Source: Sphingobacterium sp. ML3W (GTDB taxonomy: Bacteria; Bacteroidota; Bacteroidia; Sphingobacteriales; Sphingobacteriaceae). From it: a stretch of DNA of 64,000 bases. The first letter of the stretch is position 1. Every line of letters starts with the position of its first letter. The notes beneath the pieces were generated by a model that was not told where the DNA came from, did not search any database, and saw only the letters and a list, made by a program, of their open reading frames with translations. Position numbers and translations under genes: made by a program. The stretch is from positions 2,294,001 through 2,358,000 of the forward strand of contig NZ_CP009278.1 of assembly GCF_000747525.1 (NCBI RefSeq), in the 5' to 3' direction. Of the stretch, positions 1 through 8,207 are shown in pieces.

Positions 1-399
1 CGGTTTGTAGCTGTTTTGGTCAACAAATGGAACTACATAGGTGTACTTCCTTTAATGACTGCAATCCAAGCTGTTTTAGATAATAACGAAGTACCTGCTA
101 TAGCTCCACAATACAGAGGGGATAAAGTATCATTGACGGAATATCAAGTGCATGAACTTATTGGTCAATATAGCTATACCGATTCCCCAGACCTTTTATA
201 TACCATAACAGCAGATAAAGAAGGTCGAATATTTGCTCAATATGCAGACCAACCAGCCGTTGAGGTAATACCAAAAAGTGAACTCGAGTTCTTCTATACC
301 GGAATCGATGCAACATTGAAGTTTGAAAAAAAAGAAAATAAAGTTCACAAATTGGCCCTTTTTCAACACGGAATGGAACTGGATTTTATTAAGAAGTGA
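1..399 (+). CDS. C-terminal part of a serine hydrolase (beta-lactamase-like) protein, 5' truncated by the window edge
   Basis: The frame is open from base 1 to the stop at 399, so the start lies outside the window. The visible 132 residues begin RFVAVLVNKWNY and then form a small beta-rich domain (SYTDSPDLLYTITADKEGRIFA, KSELEFFYTGIDATLKF, KLALFQHGMELDF). That pattern is typical of the C-terminal DUF3471-like domain that follows the beta-lactamase/penicillin-binding fold in many Bacteroidota serine hydrolases. The catalytic SxxK and YxN motifs would lie upstream and cannot be seen. A terminator-like hairpin follows at 448-491. The domain-level call is an inference from sequence pattern; the substrate is unknown. 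Confidence 0.6.
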   Translation, partial: RFVAVLVNKWNYIGVLPLMTAIQAVLDNNEVPAIAPQYRGDKVSLTEYQVHELIGQYSYTDSPDLLYTITADKEGRIFAQYADQPAVEVIPKSELEFFYTGIDATLKFEKKENKVHKLALFQHGMELDFIKK

Positions 400-447
400 C
401 CGTGTCTCCCGAACCGAGACAGACTTTAGTTTTTTCGTTAATAATTG

Positions 448-491
448 AAAACAAATAGGCTTATCTGTGATTGGATAAGCCTATTTGTTTT
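448..491. terminator. Perfect 18-bp hairpin ending in TTTT, member of a repeated hairpin family
   Basis: Positions 448-465 and 474-491 are exact reverse complements (core AAATAGGCTTATC / GATAAGCCTATTT) around an 8-nt loop. It lies 50 bp after the stop of the first gene and ends in a T run, as an intrinsic terminator would. The same core recurs at 15894-15925 and 17507-17538 next to the Rpn element, so it may be part of a dispersed repeat rather than a simple terminator. Confidence 0.75.
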
Positions 492-616
492 AATATTTAT
501 TTAATGACATAGCTAGAGAATATTTGTTTTTTGTAATAAAACAAGCCCAATTTTATTTCATTTTGTAATAAAACAAAGGCAATTTATGATGATTCTTGTA
601 ACAAAGCAAACCCAGT

Positions 617-745
617 TTATATTTTTGACTCACCTCCAGATTTTTGATCATCATTTTTGATGTTTGAATCATATTTATCTTGATTGGAATTGCTATAGCC
701 AAACTTCCAGGAGAAATTAATTCCAAAGGATCGGCATATTATTAC
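617..745 (-). pseudogene. 3' remnant of an outer-membrane beta-barrel (TonB-receptor-like) gene
   Basis: On the minus strand an open stretch of about 42 codons ends at the TAA at 617-619. It reads RSFGINFSWKFG followed by a polar tail rich in N, D, K and S. The motif 'FGIxFxWKFG' plus a short charged tail is the usual C-terminal last strand of Bacteroidota outer-membrane beta-barrel proteins. An in-frame stop lies directly upstream at 746-748, so only the tail survives. The DNA just downstream (531-610) carries three similar TTGTAATAAAACAA-like words. The call rests on motif resemblance only. Confidence 0.45.
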
Positions 746-884
746 TTACATGAATCTGAAGTGAAAGCTATAGGTCTATTTTTTATACGAGATTGAAGGA
801 ATTTCGATAAGTAGCATGATGCGAAAGTTTACTCTAAACTTTCTGCTATACCGCTGATTTAGATTAACTGTTATAAAATACCTT

Positions 885-1170
885 GCACTGGTATTGGGGG
901 TGGTGGAGACGGTGTTGGAGGATAAAGCTGATCAAAGAGAAACGCATTACAAGGATGGGTGTCGGACCGCATTGTAAGTTGTTTGGTAAGACCCGGCAGG
1001 CTTATTATGATCACATCTGGCATCTCCACGACAAGAGCTGTCAGGATGATCTTGCCGTGGAAATGTTACAGTTGGTCCGGAAGGAACTCCCGGGATTGGG
1101 TGGGCATAAACTCTATAGATGCCTTTATGCACCATTTCGCAGTAATGGGATTACGATGGGCAGGGATAAG
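885..1170 (+). mobile_element. Truncated IS3-family insertion sequence: OrfA tail overlapping OrfB N-terminus
   Basis: Two overlapping frames show classic IS3 organisation. The frame 885-977 ends an OrfA-like protein (LVLGVVETVLEDKADQ...). The frame starting at ATG 955 overlaps it by 23 bp and encodes an OrfB N-terminal helical domain (CKLFGKTRQAYYDHIW, VRKELPGLGGHKLYRCLYAPF, ITMGRDKLY). OrfB homology stops after GRDKLY near 1170. The reading frame continues with unrelated residues to 1254, and the DDE integrase core is missing. The element is broken on both sides and cannot be active. It does not match the IS3 fragment at 5044-5448 closely enough to be called its other half. Confidence 0.8.
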
Positions 1171-1342
1171 CTATACCCAGATCTAACTTTTAATACCTTA
1201 AATTTCTGCTTAGATTTTGGGGCGCAGCATAGTTTAAGAGCATTCAATTTTTAAGAGTGCTTTCTCCTCAAATTTTAATGATTGACCCTGTTCTCAAATC
1301 TTCAAATAAAGAGTTCGTGTAATATAAGAATAGGTTTACTTT

Positions 1343-2323
1343 TTAGAGTTCCTGAACGGCTTTTGCAGCAATGCCATAGGATTTACAACGGGCAACGGGA
1401 TCATAAATTCTTGCATCGATCATTATTTCATCGACTTTTGTAAGTTCAAGGAATTTCTCCAGCCAGTTTTTTATCTGCGTTTTATCACCGATGGCGCTAC
1501 AGGCCATCACACCCTCTAATACGGCCTTTTCTGATACCGTTATGCTTGACAGGTATTTGTGTTCCGGCTTTGGAAGCAGTCCCGTTTTTCCGGAATGTAA
1601 TTGGTTTACCCACTTTTGATGTGAACTGGCAATATAGAAAGCCTCCTCTGTGGTGTCTGCTGCAATTATATTTGCACCTGCAATAACGTAAGGCTCTTGT
1701 AGCATTTCAGAAGGGCGAAATGCTTCACGATATATCTCAATAGCTTGCACCAAGAAACGTGGAGCAAAGTGGGAAGCAAAAGCATAGGGCAAGCCCAGCT
1801 TTGCGGCCAATTCTGCACTATTGGGGCTTGATCCCAAAATGTACGGGACCAGGGGATGTGGTTCAGGAATTCCTCTGGTCATTTGGCGTCCATTATCAGC
1901 AAGATAATCCGTAATCTCTTCGATGTCATTTTTGAAATCTCGAGGAGAAGCATCACCCCTGATAGCACGAACTGCAGGTCCCGCTGCCCCCGGAGCTCTA
2001 CCAACGCCCAAATCGATACGATTGGGAAACATGGTGTCCAATGTTGCAAATTGTTCGGCAACGATTAATGGTGGATGGTTCGGTAGCATGATACCACCAG
2101 CACCTATGCGTAGCGTATCGGTTGCATGAGCAAGGTACTGCATAAGGAGTGTGGTCGAAGATGATGCTATACCGGGTATATCATGATGTTCAGCTACCCA
2201 ATAACGTGAATAGCCAAATTTCTCTACAGCTTGCGCCAGCATTTTTGCACCTTCAATCGTGTCTAAAAATTGTCGGTCTTCCCCAATCATCATGAGGTCA
2301 AGAACCGAAAGTTTCGTTTTCAT
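1343..2323 (-). CDS. LLM-class flavin-dependent oxidoreductase (luciferase-like monooxygenase, YhbW/MsnO8-like)
   Basis: This 326-residue protein has the bacterial-luciferase TIM-barrel pattern: SVLDLMMIG near the N-terminus, YWVAEHHDIPGIASSS, LRIGAGGIMLPNHPPLIVAEQFATLD, RIDLGVGRAPG and PYILGSSPNSAELAAKLGLPYAFASHFAP. These match the MsnO8/YhbW group of single-component FMN-using LLM proteins, and the length is normal. Known members act in the cytoplasm on poorly defined substrates, so the reaction is unknown here. It is the last gene of a three-gene minus-strand operon, 61 bp after the isomerase-like gene at 2385-3191. It is therefore probably under the Crp/Fnr-box promoter at 4039-4105. Confidence 0.85.
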   Translation of the reverse strand: MKTKLSVLDLMMIGEDRQFLDTIEGAKMLAQAVEKFGYSRYWVAEHHDIPGIASSSTTLLMQYLAHATDTLRIGAGGIMLPNHPPLIVAEQFATLDTMFPNRIDLGVGRAPGAAGPAVRAIRGDASPRDFKNDIEEITDYLADNGRQMTRGIPEPHPLVPYILGSSPNSAELAAKLGLPYAFASHFAPRFLVQAIEIYREAFRPSEMLQEPYVIAGANIIAADTTEEAFYIASSHQKWVNQLHSGKTGLLPKPEHKYLSSITVSEKAVLEGVMACSAIGDKTQIKNWLEKFLELTKVDEIMIDARIYDPVARCKSYGIAAKAVQEL

Positions 2324-2384
2324 TCTTACTATAATTTTAAAATGTAATTCAAGAATTTAGGCGACCATAAAGATCTTATCGATA

Positions 2385-3191
2385 TCAAGCGAGCTGAAAT
2401 CCATCTACACTTGTTAATCTGTTTATTCTTTCTTCCATGGCATGGAAAGTCGTTAGGCTACGTTGAAGTTTTGTGTACACATCTCCAGCGTAATCCCAAC
2501 CAAGCACGCCAATGCTCCCTGTGTAGCCGATTCTATGAAGTTCCGACAGGATTACGAAATTGTCTAGACTTCCTCTGTCCAACGGCTCCATCGTTGCAAT
2601 CTGGCCCCAACCTAAGGGGGATATGCTACTGCCTGACAATACAACCTGCATTAACCAAGGCTTCATATTATTCAATCGTTCGCGAAGCTTTCCTTCTTTG
2701 CTGCCATACCAATGAAATCCATTGAATGAGACTCCTAATTGAGGATGGTTAAAATACTTACATATTTCAACTACTTGCGCTGTGGTTTGGGTTACGTGAA
2801 GCAGATGAGGGTACAAGACCAGTTTCAATCCACGACGTTCAACTATTGGCAAAATGCTTTCAATAAAACGTAAAATAGCAGGCATTCCGTTGATTGACGT
2901 CTGAACAGCCAGCTCGATCATTGTTACTCCTTCAACGGTATCGATTATCTGTCGGATGATCGCATCGTTACGACCCTCATGTAAGACTGCATATAAAGCA
3001 ACCACGTCTAGGCCATACCTTGATTTTACTGTGGGTAGTAGGCTTAAATCTGTGTAAGGGGTACCGCCCCAAGCTGCAACGGTTATTCCATCATAGCCTA
3101 ATTCAGCTAACATTTCACATTGCGACTGAAACTGATACACGCCCATCGACGTATAAAAGAAAGAATCTAAAGCATGGATAGGATAAGTCAT
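2385..3191 (-). CDS. Sugar phosphate isomerase/epimerase-like TIM-barrel protein (copy 2 of a tandem pair)
   Basis: This 268-residue protein is of the xylose isomerase-like/AP-endonuclease-2 fold. It has an N-terminal SQCEMLAELGYDGITVAAWG, then IVERRGLKLVLYPHLLH, HPQLGVSFNGFHWYG and a C-terminal GYTGSIGVLGWDYAGDVYTKLQRSL. YPH and the later conserved acidic/His positions are where this superfamily binds a divalent metal. It is clearly homologous along its whole length to the upstream neighbour at 3205-4014, which ends 13 bp away, so the two arose by tandem duplication. The protein has no signal peptide and is presumably cytoplasmic. The substrate is unknown; pairing with a flavin monooxygenase suggests a small oxidative or carbohydrate catabolic route. 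Confidence 0.75.
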   Translation of the reverse strand: MTYPIHALDSFFYTSMGVYQFQSQCEMLAELGYDGITVAAWGGTPYTDLSLLPTVKSRYGLDVVALYAVLHEGRNDAIIRQIIDTVEGVTMIELAVQTSINGMPAILRFIESILPIVERRGLKLVLYPHLLHVTQTTAQVVEICKYFNHPQLGVSFNGFHWYGSKEGKLRERLNNMKPWLMQVVLSGSSISPLGWGQIATMEPLDRGSLDNFVILSELHRIGYTGSIGVLGWDYAGDVYTKLQRSLTTFHAMEERINRLTSVDGFQLA

Positions 3192-3204
3192 AAGTTGTTT
3201 TTTA

Positions 3205-4014
3205 TTAGAATTGAGAAGTCATAATGGACCAGTCTGGATGTTTATCCAACCGTTGTTCCATTGACCGAAAAGTTTTCAATGATCGTTGTAGGTTACCATA
3301 AACGTCGCCGCTCATGCTTTCCCAGCCTAGAAATCCATACCCTCCCTGATAGCCTTTCCTTTCAAGTGCACCTAGCAGCACAAAATTGTCCATTTCGCCT
3401 TCGTCAAGGGTTTCAATCGTGGCAACATTCCCCCAACCTAATGGTGATAATCGGGTTCCGGCTATATTTACCTGCTTTAAAAAGGGCAAAACAGCATCCA
3501 GTCTTTCTTCAAGGGCTTTTTCCTGAGTGGCGTACCAATGATATCCATTAAAAACGATGCCCAACTGTGGATGGTTGAACTCTTCACACAGAGCAACGGC
3601 TTCAGAAGTAGTCTGCATTCCATAGTGAAGATGAGGATATAACGCGATCTCAATCCCTCTTCGTTCACAAATCGGGAGAAGCTTTGTTAACATTTTCCGG
3701 TCCGCGTCAGTCACTTCTTTTCCGGAATGCAACGCCAGTTCGATTCGACTGCATCCTTCAACTGTTTCAAAAATATTGGTAACGAATTGTTCAAGCCCTA
3801 GCCGGTAGATTAGATAAATGGAAGCAACATCCAATCCCCATTCCGGTTTCACTTTCGGCAATTTGTCCAGCTCTTTACTCCAAGCTGAAACTGTAATCCC
3901 CTGATATCCGACTTCGGAAAGCATCTGACACTGCGTGGATAAGGGATACGTACCTAAGCTATTTTGAAAAATAAAGTCCATATGATGTATGGGACGTATT
4001 TTTGCATTGTTCAT
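3205..4014 (-). CDS. Sugar phosphate isomerase/epimerase-like TIM-barrel protein (copy 1 of a tandem pair)
   Basis: This 269-residue protein shares motifs with the gene at 2385-3191: STQCQMLSEVGYQGITVSAWS, CERRGIEIALYPHLHYGMQT, HPQLGIVFNGYHWYATQEKALEERL, SPLGWGNVATIETLDEGEMDNFVLL and GYQGGYGFLGWESMSGDVYGNLQRSL. It is the first gene of the operon. Its ATG lies about 25 bp from a -7-like box at 4039-4046 (TAACTTTG on the minus strand), below two Crp/Fnr-like palindromes. A short 5' leader is therefore expected. The two copies have diverged clearly, so they may act on different substrates or form a heteromer; nothing in the sequence decides this. Confidence 0.75.
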   Translation of the reverse strand: MNNAKIRPIHHMDFIFQNSLGTYPLSTQCQMLSEVGYQGITVSAWSKELDKLPKVKPEWGLDVASIYLIYRLGLEQFVTNIFETVEGCSRIELALHSGKEVTDADRKMLTKLLPICERRGIEIALYPHLHYGMQTTSEAVALCEEFNHPQLGIVFNGYHWYATQEKALEERLDAVLPFLKQVNIAGTRLSPLGWGNVATIETLDEGEMDNFVLLGALERKGYQGGYGFLGWESMSGDVYGNLQRSLKTFRSMEQRLDKHPDWSIMTSQF

Positions 4015-4038
4015 ATTACATTGATTTAATTAACAATG

Positions 4039-4105
4039 CAAAGTTACAAGGGCTTAAGGTGCCATCCAATGAACTAGATCAAGGGAAAGGCTTAAACTAG
4101 ATCAA
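4039..4105 (-). promoter_or_regulatory. Promoter with tandem Crp/Fnr-like boxes (class II layout) for the isomerase/monooxygenase operon
   Basis: Two 14-bp boxes lie at 4069-4082 (ATGAACTAGATCAA) and 4092-4105 (TTAAACTAGATCAA). They are spaced 23 bp and share the core ACTAGATCAA. On the minus strand a perfect Bacteroidota -7 box, TAACTTTG (4039-4046), follows the proximal box after 22 bp, so that box would be centred near -42. The same pair, spacing and position occur at 8065-8132 and 14595-14662. The boxes sit between this operon and the Crp/Fnr gene at 4109-4708. That this regulator binds them is an inference. Confidence 0.7.
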
Positions 4106-4108
4106 GAT

Positions 4109-4708
4109 TTATTCTGAATTTTTATTTTTCAAGCGACTTAAGAACTCAGGAGAGATTCCTAAAAATGAGGCGATTTGGGTTTGTGGTAACCGATCAGCTA
4201 TATGGGAATAAGCTTGTAAAAAAGAAAGATAATTTTGTTCAGCATTGCTGCTCATATTTTGTACCAATCTCTTTTGAAGAGAAACATAACAGCTCTCTAT
4301 CAGAGACATAAATATTTGTTTGAACTTGGGATGTCTTTTGTACAGTAATTGTAAATTATCGTTAGTGATTTGCAATACGATGGTATCTTCCAGTGCGTCA
4401 ATATTGAATTCCGAAGGCTTTTTGCCGTGATAACTTTCAAAGTCGGTAAGCCATCGGTTTTCTGCTATAAACTGGGTAATGTGAATATTTCCTTTCTCAT
4501 CCAGTTTATACATACGAAGGCAGCCGCTTACCACAAAATTAAATTGTATACAAATCGCACCTTCTTGTAAAACATACTGCTTCTTTTTGTATAGGCGTGG
4601 GTTAAACAGTTCGGCAGCAGATTGTTTTTCCTCATCTGTAAGAGCCAACACGCTCTCGAAGTACGGATATAAAGACTCCGTATAAAGTTGATTGGTATCT
4701 GTTTTCAT
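4109..4708 (-). CDS. Crp/Fnr-family transcriptional regulator (cyclic-nucleotide-binding-like domain)
   Basis: This 199-residue cytoplasmic regulator has a cNMP-binding-type beta-roll in residues about 20-120 (KKKQYVLQEGAICIQFNFVVSGCLRMYKLDEKG, ENRWLTDFESYH). A dimer helix follows, then a short C-terminal helix-turn-helix (LPQTQIASFLGISPEFLSRLKN). It lacks the glycine/arginine phosphate cassette of true cAMP receptors, as is usual in this Bacteroidota subgroup, so its effector is unknown. It is paralogous to the regulator at 13968-14573. The promoter lies upstream (a TAGATTTG-like -7 box on the minus strand at 4737-4744). The operon it probably controls starts 95 bp downstream behind two ACTAG palindromes. 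Confidence 0.88.
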   Translation of the reverse strand: MKTDTNQLYTESLYPYFESVLALTDEEKQSAAELFNPRLYKKKQYVLQEGAICIQFNFVVSGCLRMYKLDEKGNIHITQFIAENRWLTDFESYHGKKPSEFNIDALEDTIVLQITNDNLQLLYKRHPKFKQIFMSLIESCYVSLQKRLVQNMSSNAEQNYLSFLQAYSHIADRLPQTQIASFLGISPEFLSRLKNKNSE

Positions 4709-5043
4709 TAAAAAAATATAAGCTTTGCTACTATTACAAATCTACGAAAAAAATAAAGAGGTCTTGTCTATATGTTATCATATTAGTCATTCTGACAGGG
4801 CAAAAGAAATGTTGCTTTTTTGGCAAAGCAAGTTACCTTGCCTATCGATGGATTACGGAAAATCCATTTGTCTTTACTTTTGCCATAATGGTGACTGGAA
4901 TTGCTATATTTAACCGAAGACTTTTTTAGGATATATATTTAGAAATAAAGGATTCAATAATTAAATTTAGAGAATGAGTAAGCGATATTACTTACCTGAG
5001 AACTGAAAAACTTCTTCTATAGCTCGCCCGCTGCTTTATCTAA
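4709..5043. other. Gene-poor stretch with a possible decayed membrane-protein tail
   Basis: No intact gene is supported. Besides the regulator's promoter (about 4715-4760), one frame around 4830-4930 reads ...RWITENPFVFTFAIMVTGIAIF and then stops, like the last transmembrane helix of a lost membrane protein. This is weak evidence. The rest looks like decayed sequence leading into the IS3 fragment. Confidence 0.25.
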
Positions 5044-5448
5044 GTTGTACGTATAGGGGCTTTGATTGACACGTTTTGGCAAATGTTATCAGATGTTTTT
5101 CAAGATTGTCAGTACCCCGATAACGTTGTTATACGAACTGATAATGGCAGTCAGTTTATAGCACATAGCGTGCGAGAATATTTAACCATGGTAGGTGTTT
5201 TACATGAGTTTACCCATGTGGCAACTGCAGAAGAGAATGCGTATATAGAAGCATATCATGGTACGTTAAAACATGATGTTTTTACTAAATATGAATATCA
5301 TACTTTTGGTCAAATAGAGCAAATTTTAAAGAAATATGTCGTCTTTTATAATGAAAGAAGAATACATGGTCTACTGGGTAGAATAACTCCGATACAAAAA
5401 TGGAATCAGGATAAACACCTCGTATTAAACAAAAAAAAGGCCGCTTAA
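5044..5448 (+). mobile_element. Truncated IS3-family transposase: C-terminal half of the DDE integrase core
   Basis: The open frame after the stop at 5041-5043 encodes the rve-type catalytic core. It contains the second Asp in VVIRTDNGSQFIA, the Glu region in ATAEENAYIEAYHGTLKHDVF, and the usual C-terminal YVVFYNERRIHGLLGRITPIQKWNQ. The N-terminal helix-turn-helix region, the first catalytic Asp and OrfA are absent, so it is a dead remnant. The residues around the Glu differ from what normally follows the OrfB type seen at 955-1170. The two fragments therefore probably come from different IS3 elements. Confidence 0.85.
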
Positions 5449-5583
5449 AAAGATTACAAAAAAATACTCTAGGATAACAGGGGCCAAGACATGAAGTACT
5501 AAAATTTGTTCTACCTTATTTTCCCTGTTATTGAATATTTATTTTACTTATTTAAAGAGAAGAAAAATTTTGAAAAACTTAAA

Positions 5584-5631
5584 TTTCACCCATAAGAAAA
5601 GTCTAAGAAATGAAGTTTTTTATGGGTGAAA
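5584..5631. repeat. 12-bp inverted repeat between an IS3 fragment and the aldehyde dehydrogenase gene
   Basis: TTTCACCCATAA (5584-5595) and TTATGGGTGAAA (5620-5631) are exact reverse complements separated by 24 nt. The repeat lies between the ends of convergent reading frames, so a bidirectional terminator is possible, but there is no strong T run after the second arm. An IS-derived palindrome is the alternative. Confidence 0.5.
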
Positions 5632-5683
5632 GTAGTGAAAATTATTATGCTCCAATAATCTAAAAATGATACCTATTATAATA

Positions 5684-7108
5684 CTATTTCAATCCCTCTA
5701 AAATTATTTCTGCCTTTCCTTCGTAAGGAGGTTTGAAAAATTCATCATTCGGAACTTCAGGTGATTGATAGACTATTGCACGGGCATTTGTCAATTCCAA
5801 AAATCCATATTTGCCATATCCTTTACCAATACCACTATTGTTGACACCACCCATTGGTATTGCAGGGTCGAAAGCATGAAGCATTACGTCGTTAACCGTA
5901 GTGCCTCCGGAAGTCGTATGACGGATGATATAATCGGTAAATTCACTGTCGTTGCTGAATACATATAGGCCAAGCGGTTTGTCTATCTGACGGATAATTT
6001 TTATCGCTTCTTCTTTTGTAGAATAGGTAAGAATAGGCAACAACGGTCCGAAAATTTCTTCTTTCATAATGGCTGCATTAGTAGAGACATTGGTCAGTAC
6101 CGTTGGTTGTATCTTGCGCAGTTTTTCTTCAAAAACACCACCAACTTCCACATTTGCACCAGTTGCCACAGCATCGTCAAACAATCGTTTTAACCTGTTA
6201 TAATTAGCTTCATTAATGATTTGATCATAGTCTTCATAGTTGAAATCGCCTTTAGCATAATATGCATTTTTAAGATAAACATCGGCTTTTTGAATGAACT
6301 CAGCTTTAAGGCTTTCAGGAATCAATACATAATCGACATCCATACAAATCTGACCTGCATTAAGTGCTTTTCCCTTAATAATACGGAAAACAGTTTTATC
6401 CAAATCAGCAGATTCGTGGATAATGGCTGGTGCTTTTCCTCCCAATTCAAGCGTTACGGAAGCAAGATTTTCTGCTGCAGCTCTCATGACCACTTTGGCA
6501 ACCTTTGGACTTCCTGTAAAGTAAATATGATTAAAAGGTAGTTTCAGTAATTCTGTAGTTTCCGTAACACCTCCTTCTATAACTGTTACTTCTTGTTCAT
6601 CAAAACATTCAGCAATCATTTTTTTTAGCAGTGCACTGTGATGAGGTGTTAGTTCAGAAGGTTTGATTATAGAAGTATTTCCTGCTGCAATTGATGAAAT
6701 CAAAGGATAAAGTGTGAGGAAAAATGGTACATTCCAAGGTCCAACTATAAATACTACACCTTTCGGCTCATGAATGATTTCCGCAGTGAAAGGTATCACA
6801 GCCGGATAAGCTGGCTCTACCGGTTCTTTTTTTAGCCAATCTGCCAAATTGTTAACAGTATAATCAATGTGGTTTAAAAGTGTGCTTACTTCCAATGCAT
6901 ACGTTTCTGCATAAGGTCTTTGAAAATCGGCATAAAGTGCTTTAGCAGCCTCTACTTTATATTTTAAAACAACTTCTCTGAATTTTTTAAGTTTTGCAAC
7001 TCTATCTTCGACCGAAGTTTGTTTTATAATATGCTGATATTGTTTTTGTGCATCGAAAACTGTTTGAATTTTTTTAACAAACGAAATGTCCTGTGTTGTT
7101 GTTTCCAT
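5684..7108 (-). CDS. NAD(P)-dependent aldehyde dehydrogenase, class 3-like
   Basis: This 474-residue aldehyde dehydrogenase has every core motif: GPWN (about residues 123-126), the cofactor Lys in IIKPSE (about K149), FTGS (197-200), general-base Glu in LELGGK (E221), nucleophile Cys in GQICMDVDY (C255) and EEIFGP. The GQxCxxxDY form and the short N-terminus match the class 3/fatty-aldehyde and coniferyl-aldehyde group, which oxidises aldehydes to acids with NAD(P)+. The protein has no signal peptide and is cytoplasmic. It is a single-gene transcript on the minus strand, flanked by an inverted repeat downstream and a 360-bp gap upstream. The precise aldehyde is unknown. Confidence 0.9.
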   Translation of the reverse strand: METTTQDISFVKKIQTVFDAQKQYQHIIKQTSVEDRVAKLKKFREVVLKYKVEAAKALYADFQRPYAETYALEVSTLLNHIDYTVNNLADWLKKEPVEPAYPAVIPFTAEIIHEPKGVVFIVGPWNVPFFLTLYPLISSIAAGNTSIIKPSELTPHHSALLKKMIAECFDEQEVTVIEGGVTETTELLKLPFNHIYFTGSPKVAKVVMRAAAENLASVTLELGGKAPAIIHESADLDKTVFRIIKGKALNAGQICMDVDYVLIPESLKAEFIQKADVYLKNAYYAKGDFNYEDYDQIINEANYNRLKRLFDDAVATGANVEVGGVFEEKLRKIQPTVLTNVSTNAAIMKEEIFGPLLPILTYSTKEEAIKIIRQIDKPLGLYVFSNDSEFTDYIIRHTTSGGTTVNDVMLHAFDPAIPMGGVNNSGIGKGYGKYGFLELTNARAIVYQSPEVPNDEFFKPPYEGKAEIILEGLK

Positions 7109-7473
7109 AGTTTTTATTTTTATATTTTTTAACCTTAAACCTTAAACAATTATCCTGTTAGCTTTAAGTAAGCTGTACAAGATGTTGTTGAGATTTATTT
7201 TTCAACAACAGAAATTACTTTCTATTGACCTATCAAAATTAGCTAAGATACAATGCCCCTACAATATGCAAAAGGAAGTAATCAATGTCTAAAAGGAAGT
7301 TGACCTCCTCCCTAAAAACTGGACATTTTAAAAGTATATAGATAACCAACCTGGTTTTATTTTTTCAGTTATTGCAAATAAGTAGCATTAACACACAAAA
7401 ACACCTAGTGCTAGCGATTTTATGGTAATTGAAAATTCATTTAGTTTGTATAACATATTTTAATTCAAAAATT

Positions 7474-7713
7474 ATGAAAACAATTACAAGAATCTTAATG
7501 GGTATTTTCGGGATGATATGTTTGCTGTTTTCTCAACAGGCACAAAGCCAAGTTTATCTAAACGGCCCGTTGTCTGTCAGAGTGGATATGCAATCAATTG
7601 CTGGTGAAGGTGGAGGAAGTAATGGTAGTTTTTTTGTGCCTCTTTCGCCGGCACAGGCTTGTCACTCATGCCGTGACGGGCAATTACTTTTTTTCGTTAA
7701 TGATTTGACTTAA
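7474..7713 (+). pseudogene. Signal-peptide gene start truncated by an intergenic repeat
   Basis: ATG 7474 begins a clear type I signal peptide (MKTITRILMGIFGMICLLFS, then QQAQSQ). About 25 mature residues follow (VYLNGPLSVRVDMQSIAGEGGG). From about 7619 onward the frame runs into repeat copy A, whose sequence is also found in non-coding places at 15521, 17260 and 25486. The last 30 or so residues (VPLSPAQ...) are therefore repeat-derived, and the original gene was probably cut off here. Alternatively, a short hybrid secreted peptide may still be made. The original function is not recognisable. An in-frame start at 7429 is less likely because the signal peptide begins at 7474. Confidence 0.45.
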
Positions 7714-7956
7714 TTAGTACTCAAGAGTCTCTTCGAGGTTTTACTTGATAAAAAAAGTAGTCAAAAGCCGACCGAAGGGAGACCATGGATGCCGAAAAAG
7801 CAAACACGAATCCATAAATCAAGGCTGCATTCCTTGATGCTATTACACCTCAAAGTGGCTAAATGAATTTAAACTCGTTTCACTCAGACAGAAATTCATT
7901 TTATACGCCTCTTAGTCGGTTCAATAACGCAGTCGGAATGCTAGGCCTTTTGGATT
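7619..7956. repeat. Hairpin-rich intergenic repeat, copy A (long form)
   Basis: This unit of about 335 bp is shared with copies at 15521, 17248 and 25466. It contains TGTGCC/GGCACA, ATGGAT/ATCCAT, TCAAGG/CCTTGA and a long stem AAATGAATTT/AAATTCATTT around a loop of about 21 nt. It ends with a conserved block including CGGTTCAATAACG, GTCGGAATG and AGGCCTTTTGGAT. Copy A uniquely carries a small extra hairpin (GTCAC...GTGAC near 7660). There is no nuclease gene next to this copy. It is followed by an octamer word (GTGAAGGA) and a tail similar to those after copies B and C. Confidence 0.85.
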
Positions 7957-8064
7957 AGATAGTAACTTATTTGTTAATAACGTAGATGAAGTTGTTTTGT
8001 TAAAGTAAAGGTTTACTTTAGTGAAGGAGTGACTAGCCTGCTGTTGGGCAGTGCAGGAATCTTG

Positions 8065-8132
8065 TTAAACTAGTTTAAGATTATTTCTTAAACTAGTTTA
8101 TAGGTGCAGTGTCTTTTTTGTTCTCAATTTTG
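8065..8132 (+). promoter_or_regulatory. Promoter with tandem Crp/Fnr-like palindromes upstream of the tautomerase gene
   Basis: The perfect palindrome TTAAACTAGTTTAA (8065-8078) and the near-copy TTAAACTAGTTTAT (8088-8101) are 23 bp apart. A -7-like box, CAATTTTG (8125-8132), follows after 23 bp, which puts the proximal box near -42. The spacer GATTATTTC is almost the same as at 14609-14617. The tautomerase ATG at 8208 is about 70 bp further on. Confidence 0.7.
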
Positions 8133-8207
8133 TGCAAGAATATAAGTATGTCATGCGGTTTTGAAAATTGATGATGAATGCTTGTAAAGACTTAAAAAAG
8201 AAAATAT

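Noticed and set aside
4725..4913. Plus-strand frame of 62 codons after the first Crp/Fnr gene
   Set aside because: It overlaps the regulator's promoter, has no domain, and another frame there looks more like a decayed membrane-protein tail.
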